Shown here: positions 54,257 through 63,770 of the stretch, in pieces
How positions within the stretch are numbered: position 1 is the stretch's first letter
Layout of the letters: every line of letters begins with the position of its first letter
Assembly (NCBI GenBank): GCA_045560765.1
Contig: JBJKZD010000009.1
Span: 496,001 to 560,000 of the forward strand
Origin: UBA9926 sp913064795
Lineage (GTDB): Bacteria > Pseudomonadota > Gammaproteobacteria > Pseudomonadales > Azotimanducaceae
Reading direction: 5' to 3'
DNA: 64,000 nucleotides
Made by a program: the position numbers and the translations under genes
Notes under the pieces: generated by a model
What the model saw: only the letters and a program-made list of their open reading frames with translations
The model's database searches: none
What the model was told of the DNA's origin: nothing

Positions 54257-55897
54257 ATGCTTAGCCCGATGGATGACTATGACTACATTATTGTTGGCGC
54301 CGGAACTGCGGGCTGCGTCTTAGCGAACCGGCTTTCAGCCGACCCTAGGCACCAGGTTTTGCTGATCGAATCCGGTGGCAAAGACGATTACTTTTGGATC
54401 GATATTCCGGTCGGCTATCTTTACACCATTAATAATCCTCGGACCGACTGGTGCTTTAAAACCCAACCAGAACCGGGACTCAACAACCGAGAAATTGGCT
54501 ATGCGAGGGGCCGGGGTCTCGGCGGTTCATCCTCTATTAACGCGATGATTTATATGCGGGGTCAGTCCAGCGATTTTGATCAGTGGGCGGCTTTGGGCAA
54601 TTCGGGCTGGAGCTGGGACGAGGTTCTCCCCATCTTCAAAGCCTCTGAAGATTATCAGCATGGTGCCGATGCATTCCACGGCGAAAACGGCGAACTTCGG
54701 GTCGAGGAGCGCCGGGTCAATTGGGAAATTCTGGACGCCTGGCAAAATGCCGCGGAAGAAATTGGCATTCCGAGGATCAAAGAATTCAATCGTGGTAACA
54801 ACTTTGGCTGTGCTTACTTCCAAATGAATCAACGAAAAGGCGTACGCTGGAGCGCAAGCAAAGGGTTTTTAAGACCAGTTTTACATCGTCAAAACCTGAC
54901 TGTTATGACCGAGTCACATGTCCACAAGGTGAACATTGATCAAACCTCAGACGGCTCCAAGGCCAGTGGCGTCTGGGTCTCTCAAAAAGCTGACGCCCCC
55001 CGCTTGATTCGAGCAAGACGGGAAGTCGTACTTGCCGCTGGCGCGGTTGCTTCACCTCAAATTTTACAGCTCTCTGGAATCGGAGCCCCCGAATTGGCCC
55101 AACAGTTAGGGATCGAACAAAAACAAGATCTTTCGGGGGTCGGTCAAAACCTACAAGATCATTTGCAGATTCGAACCATTTATAAGGTCAAAAACACTAC
55201 GACGCTGAACCCAAAAGTCAACTCGTTACTGGGTAAGGCCGCAATGGGACTCGAATATTTGCTGTTTAAGACAGGCCCACTCACCATGCCGCCGTCTCAG
55301 CTGGGCGCCTTCGCAATGAGTGATGATCAGCAAACGTCTCCCAATATCGAGTGGCATGTTCAACCGCTTTCTCTGGATCAATTCGGAAGCCCACTACACC
55401 CTTTTGATGCAATCACGCCCTCAGTATGCAATCTAAGGCCTGCAAGTCGGGGTAGCATCACAGCGCAGAGCAAGGACCCCAAAGCAGCACCCTTGATTCG
55501 TCCTAACTATTTGTCTTGCCCGGAGGACGAGGCGGTGGCCGTAGCCGGTTTGCGATATACCCGTCGCATTATGCAGGCCAAAGCACTCGAGCCGTTTCGA
55601 CCTGAGGAGTGGAAACCCGGCCTTGATTTTCACAGCGATGCCGAACTGCTCGATGCTGCAAGAGATCTCGGCACCACAATTTTTCACCCTGTGGGGACCT
55701 GCAAGATGGGATCGGACAGCGAGTCTGTCGTAAACCCGAGGCTTGAAGTCCATGGATGTCAGGGCCTACGAGTCATCGATGCATCCATTATGCCCCTGAT
55801 CACCTCCGGCAATACAAATGCTCCGACTGTGATGATCGCAGAGCAGGGTGCTGCGTTTATTCTGGCGGATGCGAAGAAAACCCCGAACGTAACTTAG
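54257..55897 (+). CDS. GMC oxidoreductase (choline dehydrogenase-like) (1)
   Basis: A 546-residue FAD enzyme. IIVGAGTAGC (residues 11-20), RGRGLGGSSSINAMIYMRG and SGIGAPELAQQLG are GMC signatures. The active-site His is H477 in FHPVGTCKMG and the partner Asn is in SGNTNAPTVMIAE. It oxidises an alcohol. The first ATG has no clear ribosome site; one at 54269 is also possible. Its 3' end overlaps the convergent MOSC gene by 41 bases. Confidence 0.92.
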   Translation: MLSPMDDYDYIIVGAGTAGCVLANRLSADPRHQVLLIESGGKDDYFWIDIPVGYLYTINNPRTDWCFKTQPEPGLNNREIGYARGRGLGGSSSINAMIYMRGQSSDFDQWAALGNSGWSWDEVLPIFKASEDYQHGADAFHGENGELRVEERRVNWEILDAWQNAAEEIGIPRIKEFNRGNNFGCAYFQMNQRKGVRWSASKGFLRPVLHRQNLTVMTESHVHKVNIDQTSDGSKASGVWVSQKADAPRLIRARREVVLAAGAVASPQILQLSGIGAPELAQQLGIEQKQDLSGVGQNLQDHLQIRTIYKVKNTTTLNPKVNSLLGKAAMGLEYLLFKTGPLTMPPSQLGAFAMSDDQQTSPNIEWHVQPLSLDQFGSPLHPFDAITPSVCNLRPASRGSITAQSKDPKAAPLIRPNYLSCPEDEAVAVAGLRYTRRIMQAKALEPFRPEEWKPGLDFHSDAELLDAARDLGTTIFHPVGTCKMGSDSESVVNPRLEVHGCQGLRVIDASIMPLITSGNTNAPTVMIAEQGAAFILADAKKTPNVT

Positions 55898-56519
55898 ATC
55901 GCTTTGTTTCAAACTTTCGGCGGGTGCGCGCATCAATGGGCAAATCCAAAAATGCCGCCAATGCGGCTTCATCTAACTGGGCATAGTTGGCCCTAAAAAG
56001 ATCTATCAAGGTCTTCCCGTTAGGGTAGGGGCGCGCCAGCTCAGCCATGTCTCCCGCACCGATCGTCCCAGGCTTTAGGACTCTACAATAGAACCCTGGG
56101 CGCTCCGCCTGCTGGAAGGCCTTCGAAAATCCTCGGTGCGGAACTGAAGCCCCAAGCACGCCACAAGGGATCCTCGGCGCGGAAACCTCGAGTTCAAGAT
56201 CCTCAAAGGTTAGTCGGTCGCCAATCATCAAGTTCGTATCCAGTCCTGACAGCAACAGATTCTCGCCGAAACCGCCTGCAGCGAAAGCTGTGCGGTACTG
56301 ACGATGCCAATACTCGTAGTCTTCTTGGCGATAAATATAGATCGCTTGGTCAGCGCCGCCATGATGACGGGCGTCACAAATCGTATCGCCAAGCAAGCCT
56401 TCCTGGTGGATTGTGACGCGGCCAGAAACCTCGGTTTTTGTGATTCCAGTGCTGACTTGGCGCGAACCCACTTTTAACGATTTTTTACGACCTCTATGGA
56501 CACTGACTACAACAATCAT
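55857..56519 (-). CDS. MOSC-domain protein (YiiM-like)
   Basis: A 220-residue protein. GLLGDTICDARHHGGADQAIYIY and the conserved cysteine in RIPCGVLGA mark the molybdenum-cofactor-sulfurase C-terminal domain. E. coli YiiM handles N-hydroxylated bases and binds Moco. Its 3' end overlaps the GMC gene by 41 bases on the other strand. Confidence 0.9.
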   Translation of the reverse strand: MIVVVSVHRGRKKSLKVGSRQVSTGITKTEVSGRVTIHQEGLLGDTICDARHHGGADQAIYIYRQEDYEYWHRQYRTAFAAGGFGENLLLSGLDTNLMIGDRLTFEDLELEVSAPRIPCGVLGASVPHRGFSKAFQQAERPGFYCRVLKPGTIGAGDMAELARPYPNGKTLIDLFRANYAQLDEAALAAFLDLPIDARTRRKFETKRSKLRSGFSSHPPE

Positions 56520-56829
56520 TTTACAACCCGCTCTTAATGGTTATCTCTTGTTTCTAAACCCTGCTGACTGACGGCTTCACCCAGCCGCAGACTCATCGTA
56601 ATCTACGAAGCAAAGCATCGGAACAAAACGTCTCCAGCGTCAAGACGACATTTGGCCGTAAACAGCGCCTAAGGAGTTTTCGATCAAATGAATAAGTAGA
56701 ATATATTAGTATCCATTTATTCTTTTTTATACTTTGTCCGAGCTTGTAGAATCTACGCTCCCGAAGCCGCGGACGTGCTATCTCAGCCCACCTTCGAACC
56801 TTTCGCCGACCAACACCAAAGGAACGTCT
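56520..56829. other. 310-base region upstream of isocitrate lyase
   Basis: An AT-rich block at 56680-56740 carries GAATAA and TTATTC arms around ATATATT-like sequence and is the likely promoter or operator of the isocitrate lyase gene. The frame of that gene is open upstream of 56830 (to 56734), but this part does not resemble the enzyme. Confidence 0.45.
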
Positions 56830-58434
56830 ATGTCAGCCTATCTCAATCAAATCGCTGAACTTGAACAATTAAAATCAACCCATGCTGAAACCTGGAAAGG
56901 CATCAGTGCCGAGTATGCCGCTCGTATGCAACTCCAAAACCGCTTTAAAACCGGTCTTGACATCGCCCAGTACACGGCGGACATCATGCGAAAAGACATG
57001 CACGACTATGATCTCGATACCGCTCGGTACACACAATCTCTTGGCTGCTGGCATGGTTTTACCGCGCAACAGCTCGCGATGTCAGTCAAGAAGCATCGCG
57101 GCACGATGGACAAGTCCTATATCTACCTCAGCGGCTGGATGGTCGCAGCGCTACGCTCAAAATTTGGACCACTGCCTGATCAGAGCATGCATGAGAAAAC
57201 AACGGTCCCAGAGCTGATCCATGAGATCTACACCTTCCTAAAGCAAGCCGATGCGAGAGAGCTGCGTCACATCTTCATTGAACTTGATGACGCCGCAGCA
57301 GCGGGCGCTGATACCAGCGATATTCTGTCACGCATTGATCAATTTGAAACACACGTTGTTCCCATCATCGCGGATATCGATGCCGGATTTGGCAATGAAG
57401 AAGCCACCTACTTACTTGCCAAAAAGATGATCGAGGCTGGCGCCTGCGCAATCCAGGTCGAGAACCAGGTTTCAGATGCCAAGCAATGTGGGCACCAAGA
57501 TGGAAAAGTCACCGTTCCCCATGAGGACTTCTTATCCAAAATTAATGCCATCCGTTACGCCTTCCTTGAGCTGGGCATCGATAACGGAATCATCGTTGCT
57601 AGGACAGATTCTTTGGGAGCTAGCTTGACCCAAAAGATCCCGGTCTCCAAAGAGTCCGGTGACTTAGCGAGTCAATACAACGATTTCCTTGAAACTGCAC
57701 CGGTCAATGACCTCAGTGAACTTCAGGACAACGACATTGCTATCCACCAAAATGGCCAATTGGTTAAGCCGGTCAGGCTCGATAACGGACTGTACGCTTT
57801 CAAGGAGGGTACCGGCTTTGACCGGGTCGTACTCGATTGCGTGACGTCATTAACCCACGGTGCAGACCTGCTTTGGATTGAGACTGAAAAGCCCAACGTC
57901 GCTCAGATTGCTGAGATGGTCAATGCGATCAAACAGCACGTGCCTGATGCAAAACTGGTCTACAACAACTCACCCAGCTTTAACTGGACCCTGTCATTTC
58001 GAGAACAGGTCTACAGTGCTTGGAGCAGTGAAGGTCGAGACCTGAGTGCCTATCCAGATCCTGCAGTCGATGCTAAAGGTCTGATGTCAGCATCCCTCGA
58101 CGGCTCGGAACTCGCGGCAGAAGCCGATCGACTCGTTCAGCAGTTCCAAAAGGATGCGTCGCGAGAAGCCGGCATCTTCCATCACCTGATTACCTTGCCG
58201 ACCTATCATGAAACGGCGCTCGGGACTGACATTCTCTCGGAAGGTTACTTCGGTGACCTTGGAATGCTGGCCTACGTTCGGGATGTCCAGCGTCAAGAAA
58301 TTCGCCGGGACATGGCGTCGGTTAAGCACCAAGATTTGGCGGGATCCAATATCGGTGATGATCACAAAGAGTACTTCTCCGGTGACAATGCCTTGCTTGC
58401 AGGCGGGAAAGACAACACCATGAATCAATTCTAG
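56830..58434 (+). CDS. aceA: isocitrate lyase (long form)
   Basis: A 534-residue enzyme of the glyoxylate bypass, splitting isocitrate to glyoxylate and succinate. The catalytic loop is KQCGHQ (K218-H222). ADIDAGFGN and VYNNSPSFNW are further signatures. The length matches the long form of Pseudomonas rather than the 430-residue E. coli type. AAAGGA lies seven bases before the ATG. A strong terminator follows. It supports growth on acetate and fatty acids, which matches the many beta-oxidation genes here. Confidence 0.95.
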   Translation: MSAYLNQIAELEQLKSTHAETWKGISAEYAARMQLQNRFKTGLDIAQYTADIMRKDMHDYDLDTARYTQSLGCWHGFTAQQLAMSVKKHRGTMDKSYIYLSGWMVAALRSKFGPLPDQSMHEKTTVPELIHEIYTFLKQADARELRHIFIELDDAAAAGADTSDILSRIDQFETHVVPIIADIDAGFGNEEATYLLAKKMIEAGACAIQVENQVSDAKQCGHQDGKVTVPHEDFLSKINAIRYAFLELGIDNGIIVARTDSLGASLTQKIPVSKESGDLASQYNDFLETAPVNDLSELQDNDIAIHQNGQLVKPVRLDNGLYAFKEGTGFDRVVLDCVTSLTHGADLLWIETEKPNVAQIAEMVNAIKQHVPDAKLVYNNSPSFNWTLSFREQVYSAWSSEGRDLSAYPDPAVDAKGLMSASLDGSELAAEADRLVQQFQKDASREAGIFHHLITLPTYHETALGTDILSEGYFGDLGMLAYVRDVQRQEIRRDMASVKHQDLAGSNIGDDHKEYFSGDNALLAGGKDNTMNQF

Positions 58435-58479
58435 CCCTCTACACTGACATCGCTGTGAAGCACCTTTGACAGCGACCCA

Positions 58480-58508
58480 AAAAAAGCCCCTAACTTGGGG
58501 CTTTTTTT
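58480..58508 (+). terminator. rho-independent terminator of isocitrate lyase
   Basis: AAAAAAGCCCC, a six-base loop TAACTT and GGGGCTTTTTT form a stem of about eleven base pairs ending in a T-run, 46 bases after the stop codon. It may also work leftward. Confidence 0.92.
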
Positions 58509-58583
58509 GTTTTGGTCTTTATCAAAAACCCAGACCTTTCCCAAAAGCAGAGGGTAAGGCACAATGCCAGCAAGGTGTATTTC

Positions 58584-60113
58584 ATGTATGACGTCATCAT
58601 TATTGGAGCAGGCAGTTCCGGCAGTGTCCTCGCCAACCGATTGTCTGAAGATCCAAATCGAACGGTTCTGCTCATCGAAGCAGGCCCTGACTACGTCGAG
58701 CCCAAAACGCTACCCTTTGAATTAATCAACAGTCACAGGAATGCCCTCAAAGACCATGATTGGGGCCTCGACTACGCGCCGACTCAATCCCAACAATCAA
58801 AGCTTCCCCGGGGCAAAGTTACCGGCGGTTCGAGTGCGGTCAATACCACCATCGCGCTGCGAGGGTTGCCTGAGGATTACAATGCATGGGCTCAGGCGGG
58901 TAATCCTGGCTGGGAATGGGAGTCGGTTCTACCGCATTTCAAGCGCTTAGAACGCGATCTCGACTACGGTGACAACGATGATCACGGTGACGCTGGGCCG
59001 ATATCGATTCGCCGATATCCCAAATCCGAAATGACCGAGGTCCATCAAGCATTCCTCGCCGACGCAGACACGTTGGGGTACCCCGAATGCCACGACGCCA
59101 ACGCCCCACAGTCAACCGGGGCCGGACCTCAGCCTATGAACAAGCTTGGCCGTTTGAGAATCAGTTGCGCCATCGGATATCTTGCTCCAGCACGATTTAG
59201 GCCCAATCTCACAGTCCTCGCAAGCACCAGCGTCAGCCGTCTTTTGTTCGAGAAAAAGCGCTGCATAGGGGCCGAAATTACGTCCAATGAAGGCACCCTC
59301 CGGCAGGTTTTCGCCAAGCTCAACATCGTCAGCGCTGGGGCACTGCTCACCCCGACACTACTCATGCGCTCGGGCTTGGGTCCGCCTGATATGCTGAACG
59401 CTTTTGGTATTGAAACCATTGAATCCGAACCATTCGTCGGTCAGAACCTGTGCGATCACCCCGCAATCTCAGTGGTCTGCTTGGCTAAGCCGGGTTGTAA
59501 TATCGATCACGATGCGCCGATTATCCAAACAATTTTGCGTTACACCACGGAGCGTGCAGAACACCGAAATAACATGCAAATTGAACAGCTCAGTTATGCG
59601 GGCGCACCAACCGGGCCTGCGAGGTTTGCCATTGCTGCTTGCCTTGAGTACCAATACGGACGCGGCAGCCTGCAGTTAACCGGCCCGCATGCAAAGGATT
59701 TACCTTTAATCTCCAATCATTTTTGCGAAGATCAAAGGGACTTAAGGGCACTGGTTGAGGGGCTTAAAGATACCCTTGCATTCACCCAACAACCGGCACT
59801 GCGCGGGATGATCGATTCGATCTCCTTCCCCGACCCCAACCGGGGCAGCAAAGATTCGGATCTTGCCGGGCTGATTCAACGCTTTGCAGGCAGCGGCTAT
59901 CATCCTTGCGGCACAGTGAAAATGGGTCCCAAGGAGGATCCGAGCGCCGTCGTTGGAAGTTCAGGTGAGCTACACCGATGCGATGGCCTCGTTGTCGCCG
60001 ATGCCTCGATCATGCCCCAAGTCCCCCGCGCCAATACCAACCTGACCGCAATCATGATCGGGGAAAAAATAAGCCAAGACATCAACCGGCATCCAAGCCA
60101 TTTTGGACTCTAG
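58584..60113 (+). CDS. GMC oxidoreductase (2)
   Basis: A 509-residue FAD enzyme. VIIIGAGSSGSVLANRLSED opens it, GKVTGGSSAVNTTIALRG lines the FAD, the active-site His is in GYHPCGTVKMG and the partner Asn in RANTNLTAIMIGE. The start is the ATG at 58584 with AAGG upstream; a frame from 58512 crosses the terminator. It differs clearly from the GMC enzyme at 54.3 kb. It lies 20 bases before the D-aminoacylase gene, so the two are cotranscribed. Confidence 0.9.
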   Translation: MYDVIIIGAGSSGSVLANRLSEDPNRTVLLIEAGPDYVEPKTLPFELINSHRNALKDHDWGLDYAPTQSQQSKLPRGKVTGGSSAVNTTIALRGLPEDYNAWAQAGNPGWEWESVLPHFKRLERDLDYGDNDDHGDAGPISIRRYPKSEMTEVHQAFLADADTLGYPECHDANAPQSTGAGPQPMNKLGRLRISCAIGYLAPARFRPNLTVLASTSVSRLLFEKKRCIGAEITSNEGTLRQVFAKLNIVSAGALLTPTLLMRSGLGPPDMLNAFGIETIESEPFVGQNLCDHPAISVVCLAKPGCNIDHDAPIIQTILRYTTERAEHRNNMQIEQLSYAGAPTGPARFAIAACLEYQYGRGSLQLTGPHAKDLPLISNHFCEDQRDLRALVEGLKDTLAFTQQPALRGMIDSISFPDPNRGSKDSDLAGLIQRFAGSGYHPCGTVKMGPKEDPSAVVGSSGELHRCDGLVVADASIMPQVPRANTNLTAIMIGEKISQDINRHPSHFGL

Positions 60114-60133
60114 CTACTCAAAAGGAGGTGGTG

Positions 60134-61627
60134 ATGACTGACATCGCGATTCGAAATGCCCTGATACTCGATGGCAGTGGCGCAGAAGGCTTTGAGGCGG
60201 ATATCGGTATTTCCGGAGGCATGATCGAATCCGTCGGCACTGTTGGTGCCTGTCAGACCGAGATCAACGGCGAAGGGCTGACCCTCGCGCCGGGCCTCAT
60301 TGATACCCATGCCCATGATGATGGCGCCTTTTTGCGGCATCCAGATATGACCTTCAAATTATCCCAAGGGGTCACCACAGTGGTCAGCGGCAATTGCGGT
60401 TTCAGCGCTATTCCTTTTGACCCGGACGCTGATGCGAGGGCCGCCAGCGGTGGCATTTTGTCGGGACTTGGAGGAAATTTTACCGATCTCTCGGGCTACT
60501 TTGATGCCGTTCTCGAAGCAAAGCCCGCAATCAATAACATGATGCTGGTTGGGCACAACACGGTCAGAAGCCTGGCTGTTAGCGACCAAAAGCGGGCGCC
60601 CTCAGAGCGCGAAATGCAGACGATGCAGGGCCATGTCGAGCAAGCCTTGGAACAAGGCGCGTGTGGTTTTTCCACAGGTTTAATCTACCATCCAGGACGT
60701 TACAGCCAGACCGAAGAAATTATTCGACTCGCCAGCCTAGCAGGGTCAGCAAATGCGCTGTACACAACCCATATGCGAAATGAAGGGGACCGCCTGCTCG
60801 AAGCCGTAGAAGAGGCGCTGCAAATTGGCGATGAGGCGCGGGTACACACCCATATTTCTCATCACAAGGCAGCGGGCCCTGGGAATTGGGGTAAAGTCAC
60901 CCCTTCACTCAGCCGGATTGATCGCGCCATTGCCTCAGGCCAGGCTGTCTCTATGGATGTTTATCCGTACACCGCCGGCAGCGGGCGGATGATCGAATAT
61001 TTCAACCTAGATCGCATTAATCGCGATCTTGCCGAAGTCATTCGCATCGCCAGTTGTCCCGCTTTTAGGGCATATGAAGGGCGTATGCTCAAAGATATCG
61101 CCGCTGAACAACAACGTGACATCACCGAACTCACTCGTGAAATTCTGACAGCGCCTAGAGGCGAAAACACCATTTGCATCCAGTTCATCATTGACGAGGC
61201 GGATGTAGAAACCAATCTACGCTGGCCAGAGATGATGGTCGGATCTGATGGCATTCCTGACCTAAGAGGGAAGCCCCATCCACGACTCTATGGCACTTTT
61301 GCAAAAATCCTAGGACATTACGTACGGGATCGCGCTCTAATGTCCCTGCCTGAGGCCATAAGACGAATGACCTCGCTACCCGCAGCAACATTTGGTCTGC
61401 GTCAGCGCGGCATGATCCAGACAGGCTTTCATGCTGATCTCGTCCTCTTTGATCCAGCTTTGGTCGCAGACACCGCGACCTATGATGAGCCACAAACCTT
61501 AGCCCAGGGAATCGATACAGTCATCGTCAATGGAAAGCTCGCTTTTCAGAGGGGGCAGCATCAAATGGCTGGCTCAGGGCAAATGCTGCGTTATCGCGAA
61601 ACAGCGCATGGAGCGCCAAAGTTTTAA
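60134..61627 (+). CDS. N-acyl-D-amino-acid deacylase family amidohydrolase
   Basis: A 497-residue metal hydrolase. LAPGLIDTHAHDDG (H59, H61) and VSGNCGFS (C88) are the D-aminoacylase motifs. THMRNEGDRLLEAVEEAL, HISHHK and the closing LVLFDPALVAD are shared with this family. AAAGGAGG lies five bases before the ATG, a very strong ribosome site. It frees a D-amino acid or a related amine from an acyl group. It is cotranscribed with a GMC oxidoreductase. Confidence 0.9.
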   Translation: MTDIAIRNALILDGSGAEGFEADIGISGGMIESVGTVGACQTEINGEGLTLAPGLIDTHAHDDGAFLRHPDMTFKLSQGVTTVVSGNCGFSAIPFDPDADARAASGGILSGLGGNFTDLSGYFDAVLEAKPAINNMMLVGHNTVRSLAVSDQKRAPSEREMQTMQGHVEQALEQGACGFSTGLIYHPGRYSQTEEIIRLASLAGSANALYTTHMRNEGDRLLEAVEEALQIGDEARVHTHISHHKAAGPGNWGKVTPSLSRIDRAIASGQAVSMDVYPYTAGSGRMIEYFNLDRINRDLAEVIRIASCPAFRAYEGRMLKDIAAEQQRDITELTREILTAPRGENTICIQFIIDEADVETNLRWPEMMVGSDGIPDLRGKPHPRLYGTFAKILGHYVRDRALMSLPEAIRRMTSLPAATFGLRQRGMIQTGFHADLVLFDPALVADTATYDEPQTLAQGIDTVIVNGKLAFQRGQHQMAGSGQMLRYRETAHGAPKF

Positions 61628-61723
61628 AAACCGAACACCGAGGCAAATACTGGCGCACCTCAAGGCAGACCGAGTCAATCCAAATCGACCCCAAGCTTTG
61701 ATCAGCAATGGAGGACTCTAAAA

Positions 61724-62554
61724 TTAATCCCCTCGGTTCATCAAAATCGAAGGTGATGCGACCTCTCGCTGACCCGTCATATCGACGGGATCACTAAAGT
61801 AGCCCAGGGCATAGTCGCCTTGGACGTAACCCAAAAGATCCTGAAGAACCGGATCAAAATCTCGCGCGATTTCGGGAGGGCAAGAGAGGTACTGATTTTC
61901 CTCTTGCCGCAACCAATTCAAACAATAGGTTAAGTTAAGACCCATTCGATTCTGGTCAGTGTCGTTGGAGCCCCCAGCATGCATAACACTGCCTGAATAC
62001 AAAAATACTGACCCTTTAGACATTTCAGCAAAGCAAACTTCAGATTCCTCCGGTTCACGACCGTAATCCCAATGCTGACTGCCGGGAACAACCCGAGTCG
62101 CTCCGTTGGCGCGGGTAAAATCTGTCATCGCCCAAATCGTATTGAATTGAGGTTCTAGGGCTAAAGGTAGGTGTCGACCCCAAGCGTAGCGATCTCGATG
62201 AAAAGGTTGTGCGCCCGCACCAGGCCGAAGCAAGATTGTCTGCGTCAAATGCAGCAATATCTTTTTTGAGTAAGGCTTCAGAAAGGTCTCAGCCGCTGTG
62301 AGGATGCGGGAATTAACAATGAAGTCACGACAGGTCGCGGAGCGGGCTGCAAGGGCCCCCGTGCGCTTCGTCAGTCGACCCGTAAAATCATCTCGGCCAA
62401 AAGGCGTCACGTCTATAAAGTGTTGCAGCTCAGCAATGCAATCGTTGATCTGCTGCTCATCAACAACGTCCTCAAGAATTAAGGCGCCATCAGACAACAT
62501 GACATCGTTGATCTTCTCAGCGGAACTGTCTCGTTTCAGCGTTTGCAATGGCAT
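61724..62554 (-). CDS. phytanoyl-CoA dioxygenase family protein (3)
   Basis: A 276-residue Fe(II)/2-oxoglutarate oxygenase. H119-x-D121 (FHRDRY) and H192 (VMHAGG) bind iron and R203 binds 2-oxoglutarate. GGAGG lies eight bases before the ATG at 62554; a frame from 62722 runs back into the previous gene. It is 40 bases after another PhyH gene and is part of the same transcript. Confidence 0.87.
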   Translation of the reverse strand: MPLQTLKRDSSAEKINDVMLSDGALILEDVVDEQQINDCIAELQHFIDVTPFGRDDFTGRLTKRTGALAARSATCRDFIVNSRILTAAETFLKPYSKKILLHLTQTILLRPGAGAQPFHRDRYAWGRHLPLALEPQFNTIWAMTDFTRANGATRVVPGSQHWDYGREPEESEVCFAEMSKGSVFLYSGSVMHAGGSNDTDQNRMGLNLTYCLNWLRQEENQYLSCPPEIARDFDPVLQDLLGYVQGDYALGYFSDPVDMTGQREVASPSILMNRGD

Positions 62555-62594
62555 GGAATTTCCCTCCTCAGTGGTGCCTGGGCCCTTGGCCGTC

Positions 62595-63497
62595 CTATCC
62601 TTTAGCGTCTTGCGTTTTGCCAAAATACACAGCGCCTTTAGGATTAAAGAACTCGTAATTTTGGGCAGGGTAGGGATTATTGCGACCCACCAAGTGGGCA
62701 AATCGCGGTGGATTGCGGGCAATCACTTCATCAGAAATGACGGCGTTTAGATCTTCCTGCGGCCGCACATACATCCGGTTAAAGTAAATCGTCATGCCAA
62801 CACGTTCACCCGCAACCGTGCGCGCGCCTGCGCCATGCCACACATTGCCGTTAAAAATAAGAACCGATCCCTTTCTCGCCTCAATGGGGACAGCCATCTT
62901 ACTGGCGCCAACCGGGGGATGACTACGCTGACGGTGCGAGCCCGGCACGACCAACGTCCCACCGGATTCGAGTGTAAAATCATCGAGCGCCCACATAATA
63001 TTGCTTGCAACCGGCGCCTCAGGAATTGGGCCTGGCACTAAGGGTGCGTCGGCATGAAGACCTTGGGGCAGATCGCCCTCACCTCTAACGTGCCCGTGGT
63101 TTGAACTGATTTGACAGCTTTCCCCCATCAGATAGGTAATCAGCGCCAAAGGCTTCTCCGCCATTACAGCTTCTTCGAAAATTCGGTCTCGGGCCAGCAA
63201 CCACGTCACCAAGTAACTTTTGCCTCGGTCCCCCGCAAGGGGTATTCGACGACCCGCAATGCGATCTTCTTCACCCAACTTCAAAATGGTTGACCGAAGA
63301 TCATCAAAAAATGACAGCGGTTTGATTTGGTCAAGCACCGTATAGCCATAGAGCTCAAGATCGAGCACGTGACGCTCTAATCCCAATCGCAAAATATCAT
63401 CGCGAATCCTGTCAAGTCGCTGATGAGCGGCAACGACTCCGGGATGACGCGGGTCAATGGCGTTAGATGACACTGATGTTTGGTTTAAATCAACCAT
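62595..63497 (-). CDS. phytanoyl-CoA dioxygenase family protein (2)
   Basis: A 300-residue Fe(II)/2-oxoglutarate oxygenase. H148-x-D150 (LHADAP) and H221 (VWHGAG) form the iron site; R225 or R232 binds 2-oxoglutarate. The ATG at 63497 is preferred; a GTG at 63539 adds 14 basic residues and cannot be excluded. It is the first gene of a leftward pair with the shorter PhyH. It is divergent from the enoyl-CoA hydratase. Confidence 0.85.
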   Translation of the reverse strand: MVDLNQTSVSSNAIDPRHPGVVAAHQRLDRIRDDILRLGLERHVLDLELYGYTVLDQIKPLSFFDDLRSTILKLGEEDRIAGRRIPLAGDRGKSYLVTWLLARDRIFEEAVMAEKPLALITYLMGESCQISSNHGHVRGEGDLPQGLHADAPLVPGPIPEAPVASNIMWALDDFTLESGGTLVVPGSHRQRSHPPVGASKMAVPIEARKGSVLIFNGNVWHGAGARTVAGERVGMTIYFNRMYVRPQEDLNAVISDEVIARNPPRFAHLVGRNNPYPAQNYEFFNPKGAVYFGKTQDAKG

Positions 63498-63770
63498 AGC
63501 CCGCTTTCGCCCTCGTCTCGAATAAGCAATCTTGTTCACAATCTAGCGAAGTGGGGTGGCGCACGCAACTTCCTAGCTAAGCATCGATAGCATCAGGGCG
63601 CTTTGACGATCATCTTGCTTGGCAGGTCCTCTGCCCGCATACTCTGAACACCATTCACAGGTCAATGTCGAACTGCTTTGCGCTGATAACAAACAAGTGT
63701 CAGCGGGGTGCTATTTGCTCAAACAGACCGGAAAGCATTAATGCCGGGCTTTATTAAAAAGGAACCGCTC

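Noticed and set aside
62298..62750. 150-codon upper-strand frame
   Set aside because: It is antisense to two PhyH genes with intact iron-binding motifs.
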